Notes under the pieces: model-generated | The model's database searches: none | What the model saw: only the letters and a program-made list of their open reading frames with translations | Told to the model about the DNA's origin: nothing | Assembly: GCF_022808645.1 (NCBI RefSeq) | Contig: NZ_JAKZKT010000010.1 | Coordinates: 57,568-121,567 of the forward strand | Reading direction: 5' to 3' | Length of the DNA stretch: 64,000 nucleotides | Origin: Bacillus litorisediminis | GTDB lineage: Bacteria > Bacillota > Bacilli > Bacillales > JC228 | Made by a program: the position numbers and the translations under genes | Shown here: positions 44,943 to 53,575 of the stretch, in pieces | Layout: every line of letters begins with the position of its first letter | How positions within the stretch are numbered: position 1 is the first letter of the stretch

Positions 44943-45535
44943 ATGAAAAGTGAACTTACACCAGGAGTGAAAATTAGTATAACCAGATCGATTACGACTG
45001 CCTTTGAGCAATACATGGCAAATATCGAGTGGAGCGATAAACTGTATAGTTTGCCTGAATTTGTGAAGGAATGGCGGATCTATATTGAAAATCATGCATC
45101 CTGGTATGGTAAATTAAGCCATGAGGTGAAATCCTCTCCAGAATTCCACCAGTTTTTGGCGGATAAAATCAATGAAACATTAGAAAAAATTCTGTCGGAA
45201 GAACCAACGGAAGAACAAATGAAAGAAATCGAGGAGCTTGAAAAACAACTAGGCCGAGAAATAGACTACTCATGCAAGCTCGAAGCGAAATATTGGATTG
45301 ATACGCTTAAAAAAAAACAGAACAGCTAAAGCCTGTATCTGAAAAAGAGTTTCGCTATGCAGCTCTTCTGTATCACACCGCATTTGACGAGGAGTTGGTG
45401 GACAGGGGCTATACGAAGCAAGACCTCGACTACATCATAGAACTCTCACAAAAAAAGCTCTATATCGATGAGCTTCAACACCAAAGTGAGATGGGCTTTG
45501 ACCCGGACGAGCACAGTCATAAGCCTCTACACTGA
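44943..45535 (+). pseudogene. Protein of unknown function interrupted by a -1 frameshift at a run of nine A
   Basis: The first frame (start ATG 44943 after TAGGGGG, or ATG 44904) reads MKSELTPGVKISITRSITTA to AKYWIDTLKKK and stops at 45329. Continuing in the -1 frame after the A9 run (45309-45317) gives a long continuation: TEQLKPVSEKEFRYAALLYH, then TAFDEELVDRGYTKQDLD, up to a stop at 45533-45535. With one more A the whole would be a single ~197-residue, mostly helical protein. Either the gene is disrupted, or the run is slippery and the product is made by slippage, or it is a sequencing error. No family is recognised. Confidence 0.7.
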
Positions 45536-45604
45536 TAGAAAACCGCAAGTTGGACGCTTGCGCTGCGCAGCCACTACTGAAGAACTTATAACTTTTTTAT
45601 AAAA

Positions 45605-45645
45605 TAAAATCGGCTCCCGGGCGGTATACCCCGGGAGCTTTCATG
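45605..45645. terminator. Terminator downstream of lipA (and of the converging frameshifted gene)
   Basis: GCTCCCGGG (45613-45621) pairs with CCCGGGAGC (45630-45638). The minus-strand exit is T-rich (GATTTTATTTT) and the plus-strand exit is CTTTCATG. Confidence 0.85.
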
Positions 45646-46590
45646 TTAAAATTGAAAATCTACCTCTTTATTTTCCTGTTTTTCGTAGCCTTTCATGTAT
45701 GTAATTCTGCGTTGGATTGCAGAATGGGAGACTTGTTCATCAGCATGGTATGAGGATCTGACTAATGGGCCTGATTCACAATGACGGAAACCTTTTTCCA
45801 GAGCAATTTCTTTTAATTCTTTAAACTCATCCGGGTGATAATAGCGCTCGACTGGTAAGTGCTGTTTCGTAGGCTGTAAATATTGCCCAATCGTCATGAT
45901 ATCGACATCGTGAGCCAATAAGTCATCCATTGCTTGCAGGATTTCTTCTTTTGTTTCGCCTAAACCCACCATGAGACTAGATTTGGTTGGCGTATCGGGC
46001 GAAATCTCTTTCACTCGCTTCAGTAATTGTAAAGAGCGGTCATACGTCGCTTTTGCCCGAACGCGTTTTGTAAGTCTGCGAACGGTTTCGATATTATGGT
46101 TAAATATATCAGGCTTGCTGTCCATCAATGTCTGTAGACTTTCATAATCACCTTTCATGTCTGAAGGCAGGACTTCAATTGTGCATCCAGGATTTTTTCG
46201 GCGAATGGCGCGAACCGTTTCTGCAAACACAGCTGCACCGCCATCATTTAAATCATCACGGGCAACTGCGGTTACGACCACATGCTTTAACCCCATAATT
46301 TGAACCGAATCCGCAACACGTTCCGGTTCACCCCAGTCCAGCTCTGTTGGCATCCCGGTTTTAACGGCACAGAAGCGGCATGCCCTCGTACAAATGTCTC
46401 CAAGAATCATAAATGTGGCCGTTTTTCGCTCGCTCCAGCATTCATGTATGTTGGGGCAGCGCGCTTCTTCACAAACAGTGTTGAGGCGTTTTTCGCGCAT
46501 TAATTTTTTTAAACCGGTATAAGATTGGTTTGTATTAATTTTCGTTTTAAGCCATTCTGGTTTCCGCACATATTCTGTTTGCTTCGTCAT
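45646..46590 (-). CDS. lipA: Lipoyl synthase
   Basis: The 314-residue radical-SAM enzyme inserts two sulfur atoms into protein-bound octanoyl groups. It has the auxiliary cluster cysteines Cys40, Cys45 and Cys51 ([16 protein letters not shown]), the radical-SAM motif CTRACRFC (Cys67, Cys71, Cys74), and the conserved C-terminal [12 protein letters not shown] serine ligand. It lies 14 bases downstream of an octanoyltransferase gene on the same strand, so the two consecutive steps of lipoate synthesis form an operon. Confidence 0.96.
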   Translation of the reverse strand: MTKQTEYVRKPEWLKTKINTNQSYTGLKKLMREKRLNTVCEEARCPNIHECWSERKTATFMILGDICTRACRFCAVKTGMPTELDWGEPERVADSVQIMGLKHVVVTAVARDDLNDGGAAVFAETVRAIRRKNPGCTIEVLPSDMKGDYESLQTLMDSKPDIFNHNIETVRRLTKRVRAKATYDRSLQLLKRVKEISPDTPTKSSLMVGLGETKEEILQAMDDLLAHDVDIMTIGQYLQPTKQHLPVERYYHPDEFKELKEIALEKGFRHCESGPLVRSSYHADEQVSHSAIQRRITYMKGYEKQENKEVDFQF

Positions 46591-46604
46591 TTCCGATCAC
46601 CTCA

Positions 46605-47417
46605 TTAGCTTTTTTGTACGATTTTATAATTTAAATCCTCATACTTTTTCGCTAGTTTCTCTACTTCTTCCCACTGTGTTCGCGTCAGTTTAAAAGGAAT
46701 AGGGTTAATGCCAAGTCCTTCTTTAAAACCTTCCAGAAAAGCTGCTTTCACACGTTCCAAACTTACCTCTTCTTGTTTAATCTCTTCAATAGTCGTTGCT
46801 TTTTGATGGAATTTTACTTTTTTATGTTGACGGATTGCTTCATTGGGGAAGTTGAAAAGATCAAAAAGCAAATCAACATTCATAGAAATCGGAATCGATC
46901 CATGTTGTAATAAAGTGCCTTTTTTACGAATCTGGGCATTTCCAGAAACTTTTTTCCCTTCAAACACGAGTTCATAGAAGGCAGGCCTCTCAAAACAAAC
47001 AGCACTCGATTGATCTCTCTTTAACTGGTCCGAGTATTCGACATCAATGCCAAGCTGCTTATAACCCATCAATAAGCCTTTTGAGAGTTTAAGATAAGCT
47101 TCTTTAATAGAAGGCGGGATGTCTGGATGGTTCTCACTAATAACAATACTATAAGTGAGTTCATCATCATGCAGCACTGCACTGCCACCTGTCATGCGGC
47201 GTACGATTTCACAATTGTTTCGTTTAATGGCCTCTAAATCAATGGTGGAAAGATCCTGAAAGTACCCAAGTGATAGACTTGGATTTTTCCAACTATAAAA
47301 ACGCAAGGTTGGAGGAATGAGTCCATTACTATTCCACTGAAGCAAAGCCTCATCCAACGCCATATTCATTGATGCCGACATGGCTTCAGTATGCAGAAAT
47401 CCCCACAGCTGTTCCAA
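46605..47417 (-). CDS. lipM: Octanoyltransferase, LipM type
   Basis: The 270-residue protein of the biotin/lipoate transferase fold has NMALDEALLQWN near the start, the RRMTGGSAVLHDDELTYS loop, the acyl-accepting Cys141 in AVCFERPAFYELV, and the conserved lysine in GKKVSGNAQIRKKG. A Cys at this position followed by Phe fits LipM, which moves octanoyl from ACP to GcvH in Bacillus; LipL or lipoate ligase LplJ are alternatives, less likely given the cysteine and the adjacent lipA. GAAGGAGGAAAGAAATT precedes the ATG. Confidence 0.85.
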   Translation of the reverse strand: MEQLWGFLHTEAMSASMNMALDEALLQWNSNGLIPPTLRFYSWKNPSLSLGYFQDLSTIDLEAIKRNNCEIVRRMTGGSAVLHDDELTYSIVISENHPDIPPSIKEAYLKLSKGLLMGYKQLGIDVEYSDQLKRDQSSAVCFERPAFYELVFEGKKVSGNAQIRKKGTLLQHGSIPISMNVDLLFDLFNFPNEAIRQHKKVKFHQKATTIEEIKQEEVSLERVKAAFLEGFKEGLGINPIPFKLTRTQWEEVEKLAKKYEDLNYKIVQKS

Positions 47418-47569
47418 TTTCTTTCCTCCTTCGTATTGAAAGTTAAAGGGTATTAATTGTTAACCCAATAAAACAATAACGTAAACATTGTCTTTAATAA
47501 AGAGCAAAAAGAACTTTTTAGACTATTTGTCAGAACTAAACTCAAATTTTAGCTATCTTGTTATTGGTG

Positions 47570-47930
47570 GAATTGATAGATATACTAAATGCAGTAGCCC
47601 ATAACAAACTGATCCGTTTATCAGAGTTATACCATGTATCAGTAGATTATATATTGGTTAGAAGAAGAACAAAATAAAGATATGTCAGATATAAAAAGTA
47701 TCATGGAGTCAAATGAGCTTCATTGGAATGGGATAAAACTATCGGAAAATGAATTAAAACCGATTCGTGATTTGTTAGAAATGGTTGCGTTAAAAACTAT
47801 GAATAATGTAAAAGTCGAAGATCTAGAGTCTTCGTTTTTTTATACTTTAGGAAAGTATAAAATTAGCAATGATGCAGATTCGACGCAGTCAAAATTTTTA
47901 GGAATAAAGAAAGTGCAACTAGTTCAATAG
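47570..47930 (+). pseudogene. Decayed XRE-type transcription regulator
   Basis: A frame from about 47570 reads ELIDILNAVAHNKLIRLSEL and YHVSVDYILVRRRTK then stops; this is the end of a typical XRE helix-turn-helix domain (pattern LSE-Y-VSVDYLL). One base out of frame, ATG 47682 opens MSDIKSIMESNELHWNGIKL, SENELKPIRDLLEMV, the usual C-terminal segment of the same protein type. The first half of the HTH is missing and the two parts are joined by a frameshift, so this is a remnant. The distal 82 codons alone lack a good ribosome site. Confidence 0.55.
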
Positions 47931-48158
47931 CCTGCACTGAAGGCTTGGCGCTACCCAAGTTTTCTTTATAGAAAAAGTTCACTTTAAGAGAACTTTTTAT
48001 TGATTGTATGGGAACATTTTACTAATATGGAGAAAATATAAAAAATATCACTAAAAGTGAGCGTTTTATTGATTTGCCTGATAGTCTAAAGATATTTAGG
48101 GGGAAATGGAGGATATCAGAAAGAATATTTAATTTCTGTATGAGTGGAGTTGGTCATA

Positions 48159-48329
48159 ATGAACAGATTTCAACTAATGCTGTTACAGAATGAAATTGAA
48201 GAAAGTCGCCAGGAGCTGCAAAAATTGGCCCTTACAACCGGCTCGCTGTTACACCCAAACGTTCTATCTAAAAGTCAGGAATTGGATATTCTTATTACTA
48301 AATTTTATTCATTGACAGACAGAGAATAG
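48159..48329 (+). CDS. Spo0E-like aspartyl-phosphate phosphatase
   Basis: The 56-residue protein has the Spo0E helical hairpin: NEIEESRQELQKLALTTG, then VLSKSQELDILITKFY with the SQxLD motif that removes phosphate from Spo0A-P in characterised members. The start is ATG 48159 after GTGGAGTTGGTCATA. It stands alone and is followed by a strong terminator. Spo0E proteins delay entry into sporulation. Confidence 0.82.
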   Translation: MNRFQLMLLQNEIEESRQELQKLALTTGSLLHPNVLSKSQELDILITKFYSLTDRE

Positions 48330-48364
48330 GTAGGTGGCTAGTACCACCTACCTGCTTTTTTTTA
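48326..48364. terminator. Terminator between the Spo0E-like gene and hmp
   Basis: AGGTAGGTGG pairs with CCACCTACCT around CTAGTA, followed by eight T. It ends the small gene; its A-side also suits hmp. Confidence 0.88.
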
Positions 48365-49594
48365 TTAGTTAGCCAAAACTTCTTCCGTTTTTTCAATACT
48401 CATTGATGGTCCAAAGAACTCATAATGGATCCGATCCTCATCTATGCCGATTTCCTTAAGCGTGCCAAATACATGCTTCATAAAACCAATAGGACCACAG
48501 AAGTAAAACTGACTTTTAGCAGCATTAGGTACAATTTGTTCAAGCCATTCTTTTGTCACAAGCCCCTCTTTGTGGAATCGACCTTCCTGTTTATCCTCTT
48601 CGGTTGGGTCACTATAGCAAGCATAATAGTGAAGAGAAGGGTGCTCAAAGTTTTTCGCAATAATATCTTCACGGAATGCATGAACCCGACCATTGCGGAC
48701 AGCCTGAATCATCACGACTTCACGTTCTGGCTGAGCGGCCATCACGTGATTCATCATACTCATTAACGGAGTTACACCAACCCCTCCGGCAATCAGAACA
48801 ATTGGATCATTGGAATTTAAATCCACTGTGAAATCACCCGCTGGCGCGCTAACTAGTAGCTGGTCACCCTCATTGACTTGGTCATGGAGATAGTTTGTCA
48901 CAACTCCGTCTGGCTGAATGCCATCCTTTTCACGCTTCACGCTAATTCGGTAATAATCTTTACCTGGTGCATCGGATAAGCTGTATTGGCGGATATGCGT
49001 ATATGTTTCCCCAGGAATCTGATCCAGTTTGACACTAATGTATTGTCCGGGGATAAAAGTTGGCAAATTGCGGTTATCCGCTGGTTTTAAGTAGAAAGAA
49101 ATAATCTCGTCACTTTCCTTCACTTTCTTAGCAACCATAAATGGAATGAAATCATCCCAGCCAGCTGCTTCATACATTTCTTTTTCCACACTGATAAAGG
49201 CATCCGCAATTACACCGTATGCTTCCGCCCATGCATTGATAATTTCATCAGTCGCCGCATCTCCCAAAACATCCTTAATCGCAGCCAATAAATTCTCGCC
49301 AACGATTGGATAATGTTCTGGTTTAACACCGAGGCTTCTGTGTTTATGAGCAATTTGTTTCACGACAGGAATAATTTCTTCTAACCGGTCAATATAAACA
49401 GCTGCTGCATACACCGTATTGGCTAGGGCCGTTTGCTGTCTTCCTTTTTGCTGATTGGCATGGTTAAAAATATTTAATAATTCAGGGTGGTTTTCAAACA
49501 TCATCTGATAAAATCGCTTCGTAATTTTCGTGCCATATTCCTCAAGCACAGGAACAGTAGACTTCACAATATCAATCGTTTTTTGGCTTAACAT
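48365..49594 (-). CDS. hmp: Flavohemoprotein (nitric oxide dioxygenase)
   Basis: The 409-residue cytoplasmic enzyme oxidises nitric oxide to nitrate using NAD(P)H and oxygen. The N-terminal globin domain (1-140) carries proximal heme ligand His85 (QIAHKHRSLGV). A ferredoxin-reductase part follows, with FAD motif IRQYSLSDAPG and NAD motifs LIAGGVGVTPLMSMM and FYFCGPIGFMKHV. GAGGTGACCGAAT precedes the ATG. Two NsrR-type palindromes lie 20-83 bases upstream, and the nsrR gene is 0.9 kb away on the other strand, so nitric oxide induction is expected. Confidence 0.96.
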   Translation of the reverse strand: MLSQKTIDIVKSTVPVLEEYGTKITKRFYQMMFENHPELLNIFNHANQQKGRQQTALANTVYAAAVYIDRLEEIIPVVKQIAHKHRSLGVKPEHYPIVGENLLAAIKDVLGDAATDEIINAWAEAYGVIADAFISVEKEMYEAAGWDDFIPFMVAKKVKESDEIISFYLKPADNRNLPTFIPGQYISVKLDQIPGETYTHIRQYSLSDAPGKDYYRISVKREKDGIQPDGVVTNYLHDQVNEGDQLLVSAPAGDFTVDLNSNDPIVLIAGGVGVTPLMSMMNHVMAAQPEREVVMIQAVRNGRVHAFREDIIAKNFEHPSLHYYACYSDPTEEDKQEGRFHKEGLVTKEWLEQIVPNAAKSQFYFCGPIGFMKHVFGTLKEIGIDEDRIHYEFFGPSMSIEKTEEVLAN

Positions 49595-49613
49595 ATTCGG
49601 TCACCTCATGTAA

Positions 49614-49636
49614 AAGATGTATTACAAATATATCTT
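49614..49636. promoter_or_regulatory. NsrR operator 1 upstream of hmp
   Basis: AAGATGTATT-ACA-AATATATCTT is a 23-bp near-perfect palindrome, 20 bases before the hmp start codon. It fits the AT-rich NsrR consensus (ATGTATTT/AAATACAT). Confidence 0.8.
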
Positions 49637-49654
49637 TACACGAACCGGAGTTAA

Positions 49655-49677
49655 AAGATATATTTAAAATACATCTT
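49655..49677. promoter_or_regulatory. NsrR operator 2 upstream of hmp
   Basis: AAGATATATTTAAAATACAT followed by CTT is a second 23-bp palindrome of the same type. Its centre is 41 bp (about four helical turns) from the first, so two dimers could bind the same face. Confidence 0.8.
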
Positions 49678-49719
49678 TAACAAATCCGACAAATCTTCTT
49701 GGCGATTTTGTGAAAAATG

Positions 49720-49774
49720 AAACAAAGGGACGGTTCTTGCGTTTCACAAAACGCAAGAACCGTCCCTTTTTCAA
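49720..49774. repeat. Palindromic GGGACGGTTCTTGCG element, copy 3
   Basis: GAAACAAAGGGACGGTTCTTG is followed by CAAGAACCGTCCCTTTTTC, an inverted repeat around GCGTTTCACAAAACGC. It lies between hmp and spx and could terminate spx. Confidence 0.85.
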
Positions 49775-49822
49775 AATCGATTCTGTATAGTAACCTAGTG
49801 GGGAAAACCTGAAATTATTAGA

Positions 49823-50218
49823 TTAGTCAACCATCTTCAAATACTCATAACGCTCGTACTCACGAATTTTACGCGGCAGGAATCTGCGGATTTCATCTTC
49901 GTTAAAGCCGACGTTTAGTCTTTTTTCATCCATGATGATCGGTCTGCGCAACATGGATGGGTTATCATGAATTAATTGATATAATTCTTTGAGCGGAAGA
50001 CTATCAATATCTACATTCAGTTCTTGAAAAGTCTTAGACTTGGTTGAAATGATTTCCTCAGTCCCATCTTCAGTCATACGCAGAATTTCTTTAATTTCAT
50101 TAATGGTAAGCGGCTGAGAAAAAATGTTTCTTTCTACATATTCAACATTATGCTCTTCAAACCAAGCCTTTGCTTTGCGGCATGATGTACAGCTTGGTGA
50201 TGTATATATAGTTACCAT
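49823..50218 (-). CDS. spx: Transcriptional regulator Spx
   Basis: The 131-residue ArsC-fold protein binds the RNA polymerase alpha C-terminal domain under thiol stress. The redox switch CTSC (Cys10, Cys13) is intact in [20 protein letters not shown]. The polymerase-interaction parts [17 protein letters not shown] and [19 protein letters not shown] agree closely with B. subtilis Spx. It is co-located with hmp and nsrR but separately transcribed; GGAGATGTTATCCCT precedes the ATG. A Spx paralogue elsewhere in the genome is possible. Confidence 0.93.
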   Translation of the reverse strand: MVTIYTSPSCTSCRKAKAWFEEHNVEYVERNIFSQPLTINEIKEILRMTEDGTEEIISTKSKTFQELNVDIDSLPLKELYQLIHDNPSMLRRPIIMDEKRLNVGFNEDEIRRFLPRKIREYERYEYLKMVD

Positions 50219-50479
50219 AGGGATAACATCTCCTATATTAAATGATATAAAATCCTAATTTCATTATAAATCTTCCCGTTTTAATCGGAAATAGTGCATA
50301 AGCCTCAAAATAGTAAATCTTGAAACTGAGACAAATTATATACCCTTCGCAAACCTCTGTCAATACCTCTAATTAGTAAATATCTCCCAATTCCCCGAGC
50401 TGAAGCATCTTACATATATTTTTCCATCAGCCTGTAGTAAACTTATAGAATATACTTCCCCTATTATAAGGAGGAAACT

Positions 50480-50941
50480 ATGCGACTGACACAGTTTTCG
50501 GATTACTCGTTGCGTGTCCTTATGTATCTGGCAGCAACCCCTAAAGATGAACTATGCAGCATCCAGCAAATCGCAGATGCTTATGGAATATCCAAAAATC
50601 ATTTAATGAAGGTGACCCACCAGCTGGGAAAATGGGGCTTTGTTGAAACAATCCGCGGCCGCAATGGAGGCTTGCGATTAGCGAAGGATCCAAAAGAAAT
50701 CAACATTGGCACGGTCGTTCGCCATACCGAAGAGGATTTTCATGTGGTAGAATGCTTTGACTCTGGCATGTGTGTGCTAGCCGATATCTGCCGGTTAAGA
50801 GGTGTCCTCGGCAAAGCGCTGCAGGCATTCTTTGAAGTGTTAGACCAATATACATTAGCTGATTTAACGGAAAATCGTTCAAATTTGCAAACAGTTTTAA
50901 TGAAAGTGAATAACATGGATGAAAAGGTTGCTGACAAGTAG
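50480..50941 (+). CDS. nsrR: Nitric-oxide-sensing repressor NsrR (Rrf2 family)
   Basis: The 153-residue Rrf2 regulator has a winged helix (RLTQFSDYSLRVLMYLA, QQIADAYGISKNHLMKV, IRGRNGGLRLAKDP) and the three cluster-binding cysteines Cys92, Cys98 and Cys104 (ECFDSGMC, DICRLRGVL). NsrR holds a [4Fe-4S] cluster that nitric oxide destroys, releasing DNA. Its likely target is the double palindrome before hmp. AAGGAGGAAACT precedes the ATG. Confidence 0.93.
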   Translation: MRLTQFSDYSLRVLMYLAATPKDELCSIQQIADAYGISKNHLMKVTHQLGKWGFVETIRGRNGGLRLAKDPKEINIGTVVRHTEEDFHVVECFDSGMCVLADICRLRGVLGKALQAFFEVLDQYTLADLTENRSNLQTVLMKVNNMDEKVADK

Positions 50942-51008
50942 CCTTTTTTTTATAAAATTTATTCTTTATAACACAAAAATGGGCCGAACTGATGTGAATC
51001 CATTCCGT

Positions 51009-51290
51009 TTTACCGAATTGGGCGCCCTTTAACAGAAGTCAATTCAATTTAACCAAACTCATAAGCTATTTAACCGAACTCAGTCACCATAAAACCGAAT
51101 TCAGAGTCGCATAACAGAACTCATCAACCCGGAAAACGAACTCGCAACCACTTAACCGAAGTCAGAACCCGATTAACCGAACTAAAAACTGTATAACCGA
51201 ACTCAACCACAGAATAACAGAACTCAACTACCGAAAAATAGAGTCAACCACCGAATAACAGAACCCAGTCCAACTAAACGGACCCGCAAC
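51009..51290 (-). repeat. GAGTTCGG tandem array 6 (reverse, about 12 units)
   Basis: Units of the type TAACCGAACTCA repeat at 20-25-base spacing from just after nsrR to the next gene. They are more degenerate than array 2 (variants TAACAGAACTC, AAACGAACTCG). Confidence 0.82.
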
Positions 51291-51426
51291 CACCCATTTG
51301 AAAAACAGCATCACCCATACACACAACCCACCACCCAGGTATTACAAAAAATTCCCCTTAACAAACCCGAAGTTTTGTGATAGGATAGAAAAAATTTACC
51401 CAAAAAAGAGCAGGAGGGCGAAAGCA

Positions 51427-52083
51427 ATGGGAAAACGAGTAATCTTATTTGATTTAGATGGAACGCTGTATGATAGTGAGGCAGTTTATGTCAAAGCCTT
51501 CGAAACAAGCTTCATGGACCATCAGGATCGCCCGCTTACTCCAGAAGAGCGAGCCTACCTAGTGGGAAAACCGCTCCACCGTGTGTTGGATCAGTGGCTG
51601 CCGGATAAGAAAACGTCATTTCTAGCTAGCTTTTTTAAAAACTACGAAAGTCTGTCTCATCACTGCAAGCCATACGATGGTGTCATTCCGCTAATTCAGA
51701 GTCTCTATGATCAGGATTATAAACTCGGGATTGTTTCTTCGAAAATAGGAAAATATGTGAAAGCAGAAATGGAATCGACCGGATTGCTCCCGTTTTTCGA
51801 GGAATTCGTTTGTGTCGATGATGTGAAAAATCCGAAGCCAGACCCCGAGCCAATCCTTGCAATTATGGACCTGATGGGCGGGGTCGACCGGAACAAATGC
51901 CTGTTCATCGGCGATCAATGGTCAGATATGCAAGCAGCTAAAAAGGCTGGAATTATAGGGGTCGGTGCTACTTGGGGAGAGGGAGAAGCAGGAAAATTGC
52001 TCGATCACGGAGCACAATACATTCTAACGAAACCGCACAAGCTCTTTGATCTCCTGCAAGTAAAATTCACGCATGTTTCTTAA
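51427..52083 (+). CDS. HAD-superfamily phosphatase (phosphoglycolate phosphatase-like)
   Basis: The 218-residue protein has HAD motif I LFDLDGTLYDSE, motif II IVSSK, motif III lysine in KNPKPDPEPI and motif IV FIGDQWSDMQAAKKAG. The cap is a small helical domain after motif I (C1 type), as in PpaX/Gph phosphatases. The start is ATG 51427 after GAGCAGGAGGGCGAAAGCA; the longer frame from 51298 runs through the repeat array and is not real. The substrate is unknown. Confidence 0.9.
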   Translation: MGKRVILFDLDGTLYDSEAVYVKAFETSFMDHQDRPLTPEERAYLVGKPLHRVLDQWLPDKKTSFLASFFKNYESLSHHCKPYDGVIPLIQSLYDQDYKLGIVSSKIGKYVKAEMESTGLLPFFEEFVCVDDVKNPKPDPEPILAIMDLMGGVDRNKCLFIGDQWSDMQAAKKAGIIGVGATWGEGEAGKLLDHGAQYILTKPHKLFDLLQVKFTHVS

Positions 52084-52181
52084 ATCAAACAGAGATATAT
52101 GTAAACGGTGGGGACTCTTCCCACTGTTCATATTGCTCGCATTCCTCTATATAAAAACCCCAAACTCCTTCTTGAATACCA

Positions 52182-52643
52182 TTACTCTTTTCCAAGCCTG
52201 TTTATGATATCTACTGCGATCCGGACAACAATCATGACAATAAAGGTGCTTATAAACGTGTGCATCCATGTCCATGTTTCGTACGCAATTAAATCAGTAT
52301 ATTTTTCCAGGACAACCTCAACAACAGTTAATCCCGCAGTATACAATACACATTGAAAAACGATGCTGATATACCTTGAATGGTAAGTGGTTTGATAAAA
52401 GTAAATACAAACAACAGGAAATAGAAGATATTCGTAAACAATACTTTCATCAAAATATTCACTTAAAAATCTTACAGGATATTTGAGCATTTTTTCTTTG
52501 ACTACTATATGACCAATAAATGCTGAAAGATAAGCATTCAATAGGAAAATTAAAATCCAGTCTTTAATGGATGGTTTCCGTAAACTAAAAAATAATAATA
52601 CAATTCCGATGAAAAATAATACCCATAAAATAGCTCTTTCCAT
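52182..52643 (-). CDS. CBO0543-type membrane protein
   Basis: The 153-residue protein has five predicted helices with characteristic conserved residues in LLFPVVCIYFYQTTYHSR, VEVVLEKYTDLIAYETWTWM and HTFISTFIVM. These agree with a family of integral membrane proteins common in spore formers and named after Clostridium CBO0543. Function unknown. The start is ATG 52643; a ribosome site (AAAGGCGG) lies upstream. Palindromic element 4 and array 7 lie upstream. Confidence 0.8.
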   Translation of the reverse strand: MERAILWVLFFIGIVLLFFSLRKPSIKDWILIFLLNAYLSAFIGHIVVKEKMLKYPVRFLSEYFDESIVYEYLLFPVVCIYFYQTTYHSRYISIVFQCVLYTAGLTVVEVVLEKYTDLIAYETWTWMHTFISTFIVMIVVRIAVDIINRLGKE

Positions 52644-52748
52644 GAAAAATCCGCCTTTAATAGTAATTGCTTCTATATATTATTGCCAAATCAGCGGTCA
52701 TACAATAAGCGAAAACCGACTAATCAAACGTTTGTTTAAAAAATCAGA

Positions 52749-52809
52749 GGTGAAACAGAGGGACGGTTCTTGCGTTTCATGAAACACGGGGACGGTTCTT
52801 CTGTTTCAG
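52749..52809. repeat. Palindromic GGGACGGTTCT element, copy 4 (rearranged)
   Basis: GAAACAGAGGGACGGTTCTTG is followed by GCGTTTCATGAAACACGGGG and ACGGTTCTTCTGTTTC. Here the two arms are partly in direct rather than inverted orientation, showing a rearranged copy. Confidence 0.8.
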
Positions 52810-52899
52810 CAAGAAAACATAGGGGTATTCGGGCCATTTCCGGTGCAGAAGTGGTCCTTTTTATTGAAATTGGGGTTAATTCTGGCTGGCAGTTATAAA

Positions 52900-53100
52900 A
52901 TAACCGAACTCAGTGACTGATAACCGAACAAAGCGGCATTTAACCGAACTCAGGAGGTAGAAAACCGAACTTGAAAAGTAAATAACCGAACTTAGAAGGG
53001 GATAACCGAACTTAGGGTTATCGTAACCAAACTTAAAAACGGATAACTGAACTCAGGAGGAAGCAAACCGAACTCGCAAGTAAATAAACGAACTCAGAGA
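52900..53100 (-). repeat. GAGTTCGG tandem array 7 (reverse, about 9 units)
   Basis: Units such as TAACCGAACTCAGTGACTGA and TAACCGAACTTAGAAGGGGA repeat at 22-25-base spacing. The gap 52810-53342 has no gene. Confidence 0.83.
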
Positions 53101-53342
53101 GGCCAGAATTGAGGAGACCACTAAAGAAGCAATATCAAAAGATAATGTTACAAAAACCTCCAAACCTCAACAACACACTGATTATACAAACGTTTGATTA
53201 AAATCCACAACATCCAAGCAATCCAAGGGCTCGCCCTCTATCCGTCCCCGCAAATCCTGTCAAAAAATAACCGGCCTTTACATAAAATTCACATCTACCA
53301 CTTGGTAAACGATGGTAAAATAATAGTAAAGGGGGTATCTAG

Positions 53343-53552
53343 ATGGCAGAAGTAATTGTGATTATCGCATTGGTTGCGGTGTTCGTGTTTCTATTTATTG
53401 TTGGGGTCAGCAGTCAAAATCAGGGTACTAAACGGAGATACCGCAATGATACAGACACTTCCAGTCCCGGCAGTTTCTTTTGGAAAGATTCCGCAGACGG
53501 ATTCGATGGCTCTGGAGGAGGAGATGGTGGTGGCGGCGGTGGCGGTGAGTGA
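53343..53552 (+). CDS. Small membrane protein with a glycine-rich tail
   Basis: The 69-residue protein has one N-terminal helix (about 3-22, EVIVIIALVAVFVFLFIVGV), a polar middle part and the tail GSGGGDGGGGGGGE. AAAGGGGGTATCTAG precedes the ATG. Similar short helix-plus-glycine proteins occur in Bacillus, but no family was identified. Confidence 0.68.
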   Translation: MAEVIVIIALVAVFVFLFIVGVSSQNQGTKRRYRNDTDTSSPGSFFWKDSADGFDGSGGGDGGGGGGGE

Positions 53553-53575
53553 CCGCCGCACCGACTGCTTTTAAT

